Shown: piece by piece, positions 24,301-32,200 of the stretch
How positions within the stretch are numbered: the first letter of the stretch is position 1
Layout of the letters: each line of letters opens with the position of its first letter
From: Scolanthus callimorphus
Lineage: Eukaryota > Cnidaria > Anthozoa > Actiniaria > Edwardsiidae
Assembly: GCA_033964015.1 (NCBI GenBank)
Contig: CM066921.1
Span: 26,517,355-26,581,354 of the forward strand
Reading direction: 5' to 3'
DNA: 64,000 bases
The notes under the pieces: model-generated
The model's input: only the letters and a program-made list of their open reading frames with translations
The model's database searches: none
What the model was told of the DNA's origin: nothing
Made by a program: the position numbers and the translations under genes

Positions 24301-27300
24301 GAGTTCACATTAGTTTTCATCTACCGGGGTGGTCACTTGTTAATTTGATCAAGTCTTGTATAGTCAGTTTTTCTTATAGCTATGGTGTTGCCAAAGTATT
24401 CGAAGGGAAAAAGTGGGAAAAAGTCGACAAATTTGGCGAGTGAGAAATCCGAATAAGGGCTAGAGTCACTGGGGCAGCAAAAAATCCTTTAGATTACGCC
24501 GACCTACTTGTAGTTGATGATAAGATAGATGAGGATTAATCTCTTGACATAATGTTGTTACTATAACAAAACGAAACCCAAAATTTGGACATGTGAGGCA
24601 GAAAATCAAGTAAGCTATTTTTAGCCGTTTTTTTAGTCGTGCCAAAAGTAACTTAATATGTATTGACAGCAATTTTTGTAGATTAATAAGTCTTTTGCTT
24701 GCCTGTAAGAAATCTGCATCCATCAATCAAGATAAAATCTTATCTGCAATAAATATCCCCAAAAGATTTGCAGCAGATATGCAGAAAAGATAAGCCGTAT
24801 CGTTTACACACTAGATTACTTGATAACCCGCTAAGCGCACGTTCAATCATTTTGGTCTGTAATGTCTGGATTTCGGCTAATTTATCCAGGCGACCAGCAG
24901 GCATTCTGCAGGTCCGCAGCTATGGACAATACAATGAGAAGTTAAGCTCAACTGCAGGTATGTTTAAACTAAAATGGAGGCCTGTGAAAAGTATGCGGTT
25001 TTCGTACGGGATACAACAATGATAGAAGATATATATTTGATGCTAGTTTGGCCATAATTTTTGGTACTTCCGCTGAATTTCGGGCAGTTTCCAGTGGCGA
25101 CATTTTACAAATCCCCGCCGCGGTATAGTTTGCACTTAGACAACAAGTCACGGCAAAACGCTCCAACAAAACTATGTTTTTCAATTTTTTTGACAATGAA
25201 AATGAACTTTTTTTCTACATTGAACCACAATAATGAAATAAACTTTAGGAAAATGAAGTTACTTTAGAAAAATCATTCCTCCAGAATGAAAATATGTTGG
25301 AAATAAAACCATCTTGTTGTTTTGAGAAAAGACTGCCGCCGAAGTCACGCAATCTTGGCTAGCAACGAAACGTAACTTAGCAACCAAACTTCCGAACACC
25401 CTTAACAAGATATTAATTTTTCGAGCAAGGATGACGTCATCGATGACGTCACATCACGTGACCATTTTATTTTGCTCCTCTAATGACCTAGACAAGTCTA
25501 CCTAAGTTCGGGTTGTCTTACAGCCTTCCCTTCACAAGATATTAATTTTCAAGCACAGAAGATGTCATCGATGACGTCACATCACGTGACCACTATATTT
25601 CACTCCTCTGGTGACCTAGACAACACTGCCCAAGTTTGGTTGTTTTAGACTCTTCCCTTCACAAGATATTAATTTTTGAAGCATAGATGACGTCATCGAT
25701 GACGTCACATCACGTTATTTCACTCCTCGTGACCACTAGATTTCACTCCTCTGACCTTAGACAACACTACCCAAGTTAGTTCATTTAGAGTCTTCCCTTC
25801 CCACGAGAAATGAATGTCTCAATCATCATTCCGGGATTCATGGCCGGTTTTCTGTGGTAAGAGATCGCGGGCGCAGCCGAAAACAGCCATCATCGATGAC
25901 GTCACATCACTTGACCGTGCTACAGCACCCCCTTGTAGCATAGACAAAATATCCCAAGTATGGTTATCTTAGCATGTTCCCTTTTGAGGAGAAATACTTT
26001 TTTCTTTGTATACCACAGGGTTCCCATGTGTACACGGACGGACGGATGGACGGACGGACGGACATACAGACGGACACTATAGGTTTAATACCAGAAAAAT
26101 AAAGAAAACATCATATCTCCCGAAGGGAAGCTTCTATAGAAGCCAAACTTGGACAAACTTTCAAAGACCATAAGAGGAACTTTACACCAAGATCATGTGC
26201 CCTTACGTCATCAATGACATCATTAAAATGGACCACAATGTCCGTGACGTTCAAAAATGAACTCCATGGGTTACTGTATACGTTTTCTCTTATCTATGGT
26301 GCTCCGCTCGTGCGGCGCTTTGCGCCGCGCGGGAGCTCCGCTATTATGAAAGAGGTGTGTGCAAGTGCTTAGGCACGTGGTATGGCAGTGACAGGCTATG
26401 TACAATGGCAACCTTTTTGTCTCATTAACACAGGAAAAATATGCAACCGGGGGCTCTACTTTTAGCCAGTGGCTAAGTCTATTTTTAGTATATATCAAAT
26501 CAGTGAATAGTCACTTTTGCGCGCTCTGATTGGTTCCTAGTAGATATCAAACATTAGTATATACCAGCTCGGCAACCTCCTAAGAACGGCGAATTTGATT
26601 GGTTTAGAGTCTCGGAATCTGAGACATTATTTACCTCCGAAACAGTAGATATTGTGTTGGCAAGCAAATTTCATGTAGAGGCGAAGAAATGTCAGTCAAC
26701 AAAACTAAAGAAGCAACAAATTAGATTTCTTTGTCTCAAAATCGGTCTCTCTGGATTTAATATGTCTCACAAATCGTCTGAGCATTGTTTGTGAAAAACA
26801 CGCTTGCACTGTGAAACCCGAGTTGAAAAACTTTAGTAGCTAGCAAAGCATGAATGAAAATTCTTTTTAGGCATGTACTTTCCCTTTATTTTATTTATTT
26901 GACAAAAATCAAAATTATAATCTACAATATGTGGAGAAAATACAGTCGAAAGAGCTAATTTTCAAAGTACCTGAGGATGGTTTGTGTCTTGCAACGACTA
27001 ATCGGCAGCTTTCTTGTAGTTTTTTGCGAGCGAACTGTCCGCCACAAAGGAGACTTCTGTTAGTAGTTTGTTCTCCTTCTTGCCTGATGAAAACCCCATA
27101 AAGCCTTTTCACAAGGTTTCGTGTAGCTGTTTTATCCTGCTAAATCGTTTTCCCTCAAATATCCAGTGTTTACAGTGTTTGCTCACTCCATTTTCCTGCA
27201 AACTACTCTTGTGCAACGAGTGGCTGCCGACAAATAATTTTCATCTCGGACACTTTTGGCGAATTGCTTACAAATGCTCTCCAATTTGCAGCTATATTCT

Positions 27301-27790
27301 TTCTTGAATTGAAATGATACAATATACTGCTGCTACATGTCCAATTTGTTGAAAATGCCTTGAATTGTCCATTTTTCCCCCAGCTTTTCGAAGTAAATGC
27401 TTGCAAACTTTCTAGAGCTGTCAAAATCGACCAAAAACGTGCTTATGCAAATCATCTAAGTTTGCGTGAGTTTTGTCACGCGCTTAGTTTTAAAACGCTA
27501 ACACAACTTTTGTATTGTTTTCCGACTGAAAATTCGACAGGTTGCCTTGCTGGTATATACTAAAACACTTATTCTATTTCAATTTCGGTGGATAGTGGCT
27601 TTAGGAATATTTACCTCGAGCCTGCGGCTCTCGGTAAATATTCTGCCACTATCCACCTCAATTGAAATAGAATAAGTGCTAACTATTTACTGTTTTGAGA
27701 AAACTCTCAAAATGGCGGCTCTTTTCGCACGCGATTCTGCGTCTTGAATCTTTTATAACCATATTTTATTCTACTGATTTGGTATATACC

Positions 27791-27822
<32 letters not shown>

Positions 27823-27836
27823 CCTAGAGGTGGATA

Positions 27837-27878
<42 letters not shown>

Positions 27879-28486
27879 TAAATATTATTGTAAATCATTA
27901 AGCTCTCACTGACATAATTAAGCCCCATTGCAAACATTAAACTGGCAATGGGGGGACAAACCGCGCTCAATGCATATCACACATATGCAACATACTTTAA
28001 ACGAGAATTCAGTTTACGCATCCTCCTTGCATATGATAGTCACAGGAACGGTAAATCGAAGAATAAATCAAATGCCAAAAGATCAATGTCGTTGTGCCGT
28101 CTAATGCTTCGAAGGATAACAAAAACAGGCTCCGTATGTGCGATTCTTTTGCTAAATGTAATAATAACTTCGCAAATCAAATGGCTAAAATGATGTAAAT
28201 TTTAGGAAATCTAGATATTAGTTCAAAGGTTCTACTTACGAGCTTGGCAAATGTGATAACTCATCCGGCAGTGCCTCAAGTCCAGCTTTGTTCAACTTTA
28301 GCCATCGCAAATTCATCATGTCTGCTACTCTCTTGGGGAAATTCAAATCCTAAAAATACGCTTACACGAATCAATATACGTTCATAGATACGGCACAATT
28401 AACTGCGAAGTATTTTATACACTAACCTGGAAGTTATTATGGGTTAAATCCAACCCACGGACAAACGGTAGAACGCCGTCCGCCAT
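6284..28486 (-). CDS. FLII: Flightless-I homolog, 5' ten exons (partial)
   Basis: FLII is an actin-remodelling and transcription-coactivator-associated protein with N-terminal leucine-rich repeats and C-terminal gelsolin repeats. Ten minus-strand exons give, in order: 28427-28486 MADGVLPFVRGLDLTHNNFQ; 28240-28349 (RWLKLNKAGLEALPDELSHL); 9856-9926 (EHLSLKENKLSSIHGD); 9331-9411 (ARDNEIKDSGIPGDIFSLDD); 8736-8762 DFSHNQLKE; 8212-8270 VPPELENAKALIVL; 7831-7852 ISCIPNQ; 7053-7106 LFINLTDLIY; 6782-6828 ETIPPQLRRLVDLQTL; 6284-6321 ILNNNPLLHAQLR. These align colinearly with the start of human FLII (GVLPFVRG, SLRWLKLN, NPLLHAQLR). Three exons each need one extra base at a homopolymer; with it all phases close. 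The remaining LRRs and all gelsolin repeats are not seen in 1-6283. Intron 2 (about 18.3 kb) is swollen by a giant transposon. Confidence 0.93.
6499..6757. mobile_element. Solo MITE, parent type of the 31-34 kb satellite
   Basis: Inverted ends GGGCAATTCCAGAAAATA and TATTTTCTGGAATTGCCC bound about 259 bp in FLII intron 9. Internal words (GGAAATTCTG, GGATGCATGGGG, TAGTGCCGCC, a long G run) recur in every unit of the tandem array at 31154-34395 and in a diverged copy near 35285-35475. Confidence 0.85.
6782..6828 (-). CDS. FLII: FLII exon 9 (LRR)
   Basis: ETIPPQLRRLVDLQTL between CATTACAG and GTGAGT. It matches LPPQMRRLVHLQTL of human FLII. Confidence 0.93.
7053..7106 (-). CDS. FLII: FLII exon 8 (LRR)
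   Basis: LFINLTDLIY is followed by a frame loss. One extra T on the coding strand (7075-7076 on plus) gives LDLSDNCL and a 55-nt exon ending in the phase needed by exon 9. The human segment is LFINLTDLLYLDLSENRL. Confidence 0.92.
   Translation of the reverse strand, partial: LFINLTDLIYWTLVIIA
7401..7760 (+). mobile_element. tRNA-derived SINE dimer
   Basis: Two nearly identical 112-bp tails (7401-7512 and 7649-7760, starting TTCTATGCCTGAATTTTTTT) flank a head with a tRNA-like cloverleaf. The tail copies begin exactly at the 3' acceptor strand of the tRNA-like part, as expected if one SINE was 5'-truncated there and another follows in tandem. Confidence 0.8.
7584..7657 (+). tRNA. tRNA-like cloverleaf (SINE head, Thr-GGT-like)
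   Basis: 74 nt. Acceptor GGCGTGG pairs with CTATGCC (two G-T wobbles); D arm GCTC/GAGC; T arm GTGGG-TTCGTAT-CCCGT with a B-box GGGTTCGTATCCC. The anticodon loop CCGGTAT would read GGT but has C at position 33 instead of U. With SINE tails attached it is more likely a Pol III promoter head than a working tRNA. Confidence 0.6.
7831..7852 (-). CDS. FLII: FLII exon 7, 22-nt microexon
   Basis: Acceptor TTTTTCTAG, one base completing a lysine, then ISCIPNQ and donor GTACAT. It matches SIDTIPNQ in human FLII; phases on both sides agree. Confidence 0.85.
8212..8270 (-). CDS. FLII: FLII exon 6 (LRR)
   Basis: VPPELENAKALIVLSLGNN plus two bases, donor GTAAGC. It matches PRELENAKNMLVLNLSHN of human FLII. 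Confidence 0.92.
8380..8660. repeat. Dispersed TCCAGGA-rich hairpin element, copy A
   Basis: Many CCAGGATTTTCC / CCAGGAGTTTTCC words in mirrored order. An inverted copy lies at 47950-48250 in the last BRAT1 intron and shares CAACCACATTTGAGTTGAAA and the CTCCAGACTTAT region. FLII intron 5. Confidence 0.8.
8736..8762 (-). CDS. FLII: FLII exon 5, 27-nt microexon
   Basis: CTAACAG acceptor, DFSHNQLKE, GTATTT donor, phase 0 both sides. It matches LDLSHNQLTE of human FLII. Confidence 0.88.
8957..9323. mobile_element. MITE inserted in the FLII exon 4 splice donor
   Basis: 367 bp with inverted ends CAGTGCTTGCCCTTAAC and GCTAAGGTCGAGCACTG, flanked by TACTT at 8952-8956 and 9324-9328. The right duplication supplies donor positions +3 to +7. 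A related copy in opposite orientation is at 49755-50161. Confidence 0.85.
9331..9411 (-). CDS. FLII: FLII exon 4 (LRR)
   Basis: 27 codons, VINARDNEIKDSGIPGDIFS then LDDLLTV, matching the human segment [20 protein letters not shown]. The donor GTAAGTA abuts the end of a MITE (8957-9323), and its +3 to +7 bases are the MITE's target duplication. Confidence 0.93.
9465..9610. repeat. GATA microsatellite and LINE-like 3' end
   Basis: About seven GATA units (9465-9491) are followed by TCTTGCAGCCGAAGCTGAAT and an AT-rich segment with repeated AATACATAAT, resembling a truncated LINE/SINE tail. Confidence 0.6.
9856..9926 (-). CDS. FLII: FLII exon 3 (LRR)
   Basis: Acceptor TTTGCAG; EHLSLKENKLSSIHGD then loss of frame. 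One extra T in a TT run (9878-9879 on plus) yields LSTLKHLR and 72 nt, ending at GTAAGT. Confidence 0.88.
9927..10470. other. Intronic sequence without a recognised feature
   Basis: FLII intron 2, proximal part. It contains CGGAGCTCC-type words shared with 11190, 26330, 29395 and 35510, suggesting repeat debris, but no clear boundaries. Confidence 0.3.
10471..11546. repeat. Degenerate minisatellite with CRE and E-box words
   Basis: Units of roughly 105-125 bp: TATATCTTGGGAAGGGATGA, CCAAACTTGGGTGAAGTTGT, TGGCAAGGGGG, GGTCACGTGGTATGACATCA. The orientation flips after about 11200, where units read GTGACCTAGACAATTCTACC, TTCGAGCAAGGATG, GTGACGTCAC, CACGTGACC. The array continues at 25406-26250 because the 11551-25401 element is inserted in it. 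Confidence 0.85.
12188..12262 (-). repeat. tRNA-like relic
   Basis: On the minus strand, TGGCCCATTGGTAAGG matches a Pol III A box and CCAGTTCAAACCC a B box at normal spacing, but the anticodon stem does not pair well. Probably a tRNA-derived SINE or tRNA pseudogene. Confidence 0.45.
12740..12870. repeat. CTGGCTGG-type repeat, left block
   Basis: Several TGGCTGG/CCGGCTAGG words next to GGAGCCGTTCCTCAAAAAAT. A similar block at 17160-17325 ends with TTTGAGGAACGGATGTTTTT, the inverse of that flank, so the two may be ends of one element enclosing the 146-bp satellite. Confidence 0.5.
12871..14635. other. Inside the TTAA element, no gene recognised
   Basis: Short open frames only (for example 13041-13325 plus). 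One ATGGCGGCC lies near 13056. No splice-supported exon. Confidence 0.3.
14636..16830. repeat. 146-bp satellite, about 15 copies
   Basis: The unit contains GTTACAGCAAAAATGTTTAC, CCTTCAACGTTGTTTTAGGT, GCGAACTTTATGCGAGTAAC and TTGCATTTCATGCCACTCAA. Central units differ mainly in a T-run length and in TTGGACTATG versus TTTGGGTAAAATATG. Because 146 is not a multiple of 3, the short open frames across it are coincidental. Confidence 0.93.
17160..17325. repeat. CTGGCTGG-type repeat, right block
   Basis: Repeated GCTGGCTGGCAA and GGTGGCTGGC words; pairs with the block at 12740-12870. Confidence 0.5.
17326..19272. other. Inside the TTAA element, no gene recognised
   Basis: Open frames of 60-71 codons (e.g. 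18143-18358 plus) show no family signature. Direct similarity of 18640-18700 to 24590-24660 (TTTTTAGTCGTGCCAAAAGT type) suggests duplicated flanks around the foldback element. Confidence 0.35.
19280..24057. mobile_element. 4.8-kb foldback element with arms over 1 kb
   Basis: The left arm (about 19280-20510) recurs inverted at about 22850-24057: AACACCGGCTCAAAACACTA near both ends, AAGCTTCTGCTTCTGCACAA at 19675 and its complement near 23655. Between the arms a second nested inverted pair (about 20820-21590 and 21610-22700) repeats arm sequence. Flanks share AGAACTT (19273-19279, 24058-24064), a likely 7-bp target duplication. No transposase is visible. Confidence 0.85.
24066..25401. other. Right part of the TTAA element, no gene recognised
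   Basis: Unique-looking sequence with short open frames only. It ends in the inverted terminal repeat. Confidence 0.35.
25406..26260. repeat. Minisatellite continuation (CRE/E-box units) and GGAC microsatellite
   Basis: Units with TTCCCTTCACAAGATATTAA, GATGACGTCATCGATGACGT, CACATCACGTGACC and CTCCTCTGGTGACCTAGACA recur about every 130 bp to 25950. Near 26035-26075 there is a GGACGGACGGAC run. Confidence 0.85.
26261..28239. repeat. FLII intron 2, 5' part, with hairpin elements
   Basis: Two palindromic segments stand out. At 27560-27690 ACTTATTCTATTTCAATT and GGTGGATAGTGG are mirrored by CCACTATCCACCTCAATTG and AATAGAATAAGTG. At 27790-27880 AACAACTATCCCCC is mirrored by GGGGGATAGTTGTT. Both look like short MITEs. 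No exon is seen. Confidence 0.6.
28240..28349 (-). CDS. FLII: FLII exon 2 (LRR)
   Basis: It follows the acceptor TTTTTAG and opens DLNFPKRVADMMNLRWLKL. As written it ends PSS in the wrong phase. Adding one A (coding strand AAA instead of AA, window 28244-28245) gives HLPKL, phase 0, and joins exon 3 to read KLEHLSL as in other FLII proteins. The donor is a perfect GTAAGT. Confidence 0.92.
28427..28486 (-). CDS. FLII: FLII exon 1
   Basis: The ATG at 28484-28486 lies in CAAGATGGCGGACG. Twenty codons, MADGVLPFVRGLDLTHNNFQ, then donor GTTAGT, phase 0. Confidence 0.95.
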
Positions 28487-28808
28487 CTTGTCTTGTGTTT
28501 GGGAATGTTTCGGGCACCAGGCTCTCACGGATATTATATTGGTGCGTGACGAAGGGGAGGCTGTCACACAGTCACACAATATTGTCACATACGGCAAACG
28601 TGAGAAAAAAAAAACATTTTAAATCTCAAATAGCAATCTGTGTAAGAAAAAACGGTCCAGAGCATATATATGTTATTTTAAAAAGAAAGTAGTAAACAGC
28701 TGATAAAGAAAACACCGCTTTTATTGAAGAACAGAATATATCCCCACCCACTCCACCCACTCCTCCTCGGTCCCCGTTGTAGCACCCATCATGTGCTCCA
28801 TTTCAAAA
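28487..28808. promoter_or_regulatory. Bidirectional FLII/BRAT1 promoter region
   Basis: About 320 bp separates the two divergent start codons. Each ATG is embedded in ATGGCGG (minus CAAGATGGCGGACG, plus CAAAAATGGCGGCTG), the core of the YY1 site that often overlaps starts of housekeeping genes. No TATA box is placed convincingly. The shared promoter is inferred from geometry. Confidence 0.6.
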
Positions 28809-29235
28809 ATGGCGGCTGTCTCACTAGATCGCAGTTTCTCTCTTCTTCCCTCGGTTTTTGACTTACTTCTCCATAACACTGATAGCATAATAGATGACAC
28901 GAGTTTAGAAAAACTACTGACTTGGCTAAGCGAGCTTTCTGCTCAACAAAATACATTTGAACGGTTGCTTCTACGTGAAACAGAAGCAATCCAGTTTCTG
29001 GAAAGTGAGGAGATATTTGGTTCTCCATCAAGCACTGCATTTGGACTTCGTTTGTGTGGAATATTTTGGCGACGAGAGTGTGACTTTGTACGGTTAAGAG
29101 ATTTAGTCAAGCTGTTTGTATCAACAGTGAATAACTCAGGTTTATGGAAACAAGCTGTCGTGAGAAATGCGTGGTTTGTGGGTTACAAAGTCTGTCTGGC
29201 CACGAGAAGGCATTGTTTGGCTGGAAAATTATCAA
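28809..29235 (+). CDS. BRAT1: BRAT1 exon 1
   Basis: MAAVSLDRSFSLLPSVFDLL onward. From 29180 two frames compete: the phase-compatible frame reads VGYKVCLATRRH, but the next frame reads LQSLSGHEKALF, closely like human LRSLAQHPSALRF. One missing G in the GGG at 29180-29182 would give the latter, but further compensation is then needed to splice in phase. Donor GTTAGC. Confidence 0.88.
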
Positions 29236-32200
29236 GTTAGCCGTTAAACTGTGGAAGCAGTAGTATCTGTCTGTCTGCGTGTCTGTCTCTCTTTGTCTGT
29301 CTGTCTGTCTGTTGCTTGTTTCAACAAGCTTACATATGTATCAGTCAATTCTAGCCTGCTAGCAGGCGTTGGAGGCTGTTTTTAGCGGAGCTCCTTTGCG
29401 GCCGAAGGCCGCAGAGCGGAGCACCATACCTAAGAAAAGAGCGTCCCAACGATGGCAAATGTAGCGCATGTATGATATCCACAGGGTACCCAAAGAAACA
29501 CAGGCGGAATGGGCGCAAAGGGATACGACTGAATTTTGAACGTCGAGCGCGCGTGTGTGCTTCCTGAAGCCTGACGTCACAGGCCTGATATCCACAGGGT
29601 ACCCAAAGTATCACAGCGCGGAACGGGCGCAAAGGGATACGACTGAATTTTGAACGTCGAGCGAGCGTGTGTGCTTCCTGAAGCCTGACGTCACAGGCGT
29701 GACGTCACAACATGCGCCGCCGGTCGAGTGACGTTTTTTTTTTTTTTAGACGGGGGAGGGGTGATTTGTCGGGGTGGCGCCGCGGTCGAGTGACGGGGGG
29801 AGGGAGGGGTGAGTTGTCGTGGCCGGGGGGGATAGGAGGTTGCTCAATATTGGTGAATTATTCTCGAGCAATCTGCTTGAAAATATATCAAGAGTCTTTT
29901 GATCGAAACCATTCTTCCAAGCGACTGCAGAACTGTTCTACTGAAAAGTATGTTTACAAAAAGCCAGGGACTACGAGTGTCTGAAGGAATTTCCTGAATC
30001 CTGCTATGGGCCAGGGACTACGAGTGTCTGAAGAAATTTCCTGTTCTGACAAGAAGGCTTAAACTTTTTAGCGCAAATCCTGCTATTGCGGCAGAGATTG
30101 TTTATTCGCCCTTTCTTTCACAAAACAGTGGAATTTATAATGGTACAGAATTTTGTCGAAAGGTAAAAGTAACTGCGAGACGCTACATTTGTACATTACG
30201 GCAGTAGCGTGAGTCAAGAAGGTCATACTTTGAGAATTAATTTGTTTGGAGAGTCAATGGCGGCAAGTCGTTAAAACAATTCGATTCGTGGATCAAAGTC
30301 ACTGCTGGATAAGAGCACTGTTTATAGGGAGATGGCAGGACATTCACAAGTTCCGAACAGATTTACATTCAGGTTATTCCTACACGGGGAAAAGCTACTC
30401 AGGATGAAGGTAAAATTCCTAAAATTCGCTGTTTCTTTTTTCGAGCATGTCGACTTTTCTTGAATCTGAGTGATAGGTCGCGAGCCTAGTAACAACTCAC
30501 GTGTTTAGCTTATATGCGACCCTAACTAGAGATCTCTAGAATTCTATTATTAGTCCTTTAAGAACGACTTAGTCGTGTTTTCTAACAACGAAGGCGAATT
30601 AAGCCTTCTCAGCTTTTTGCAAACGAGATATAAAAACACTCCCAAAATCGACACAAGGAAAATCTAAGGCAAAAGTGCTGCAACCGGAAACTGGTTAATG
30701 GTATTGGAGTCTTGGTGATCACCTTAGTACCTTGGACTTCCAAGCGGCAAGATATTGACTTATGGTACTGAAAAATTATTTCTAGCAAAAAAATATGGTA
30801 TTACAGTAAATTTAATTCTGTTGAATTGGCTCTAGACTAAACACTTGACTTTCAACATGCATGTGACTGTGTAATTTACTACCAAATGGCAGTGCCAGTA
30901 GTAACAATAGGAAAACAAATGAATTAATGTATTTAGTATAGTACATGTTGTTTGCTAGAATTTCATTCACTATTTACAAAGTCATTGTGATTAGTAGAAG
31001 TATGCCCATTCCCTGTGGAAAACAAAATTATGTTATACACTGTACAAACAGGGTTTTATTTAGATTAAAAATACCAATTGGTCATTGAGACAGTAAAATT
31101 TAACACCGAATTTTTCCATATGACATACTTTGTGTCTAAAATTTTTTGTACCTTTGGACAATTCCAGAAAATATATGTACCCCGGGGATGGCCAGCATTT
31201 GGAAATTCTGAATAGGAGGGGGGTTTTCAAGCTCAGAAATTCTGGATGCATGGGGAGGGAGGGCGGGGGGGGGGGGGGGGGGATGGTCAAAACCTAGTGC
31301 CGCCTGTGGTGGGGGTACATATATTTTCTGGAATTGCCCATGATGGGTTATCAGGCAGTGTATCCATGGGGATTGAAAATTTTGTATTTTTCCCTCTTGG
31401 TCTATATGGCATACTTTGTGTCTAAAAATTTTTGTGCCTTTGGACAATTCCAGAAAATATATGTACCCCGGGATGGCCAGCATTTGGAAATTCTGAATGG
31501 GAGGGGGGTTTTCAAGCTCAGAATTCTGCCTGCATGGGTTTTTTTTGAAGCTGGAAGCTATTGTAGGTTAACCTCTCAGGAATTCTATATGCATGGGTGT
31601 GGGGGTAAGCCATTTTGGAAATTCTGGATGCATGGGGGGGGAGGGAGGGCGGGGGGGATGGTCAAAACCTAGTGCCGCCTGTGGTGGGGGTACATATATT
31701 TTCTGGAATTGCCCATGACGGGTTATCAGGCAGTGTATCCATGGGGATTGAAAATTTTGTATTTTTCCCTCTTGGTCCATATGGCATACTTTGTGTCTAA
31801 AAATTTTTGTGCCTTTGGACAATTCCAGAAAATATATGTACCCCGGGGATGGCCAGCATTTGGAAATTCTGAATGAGAGGGGGGTTTTCAAGCTCGGAAT
31901 TCTGCCTGCATGGTTTTTTTTTAAGCTGGAGCTATTGTAGGTTAACCTCTCAGGAATTCTATATGCATGGAGGTGGGGGTAAGCCATTTTGGAAATTCTG
32001 GATGCATGGGGAGGGAGGGCGAGGGGGGGGGGGGGGGGATGGTCAAAACCTAGTGCCGCCTGTGGTGGGGGTACATATATTTTCTGGAATTGCCCATGAT
32101 GGGTTATCAGGCAGTGTATCCATGGGGATTGAAAATTTTGTATTTTTCCCTCTTGGTCCATATGGCATACTTTGTGTCTAAAAATTTTGTGCCTTTGGAC

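Larger units (their letters stand above)
11551..25401. mobile_element. 13.85-kb TTAA-flanked element with inverted ends
   Basis: The left end is TTAA then GGGTGTTCGGAAGCTTGGTT; the right end is CCAAACTTCCGAACACCC then TTAA. Joining the flanks across one TTAA restores a unit of the surrounding minisatellite (TTCTCTTAACAAGATATTAA versus CTTCCCTTCACAAGATATTA nearby), so this is a real insertion. TTAA targets are typical of piggyBac and Kolobok superfamilies; I see no transposase, so it would be non-autonomous. It contains a tRNA-like relic, CTGGCTGG-rich repeats, a 146-bp satellite and a 4.8-kb foldback element. It lies in FLII intron 2. Confidence 0.8.
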
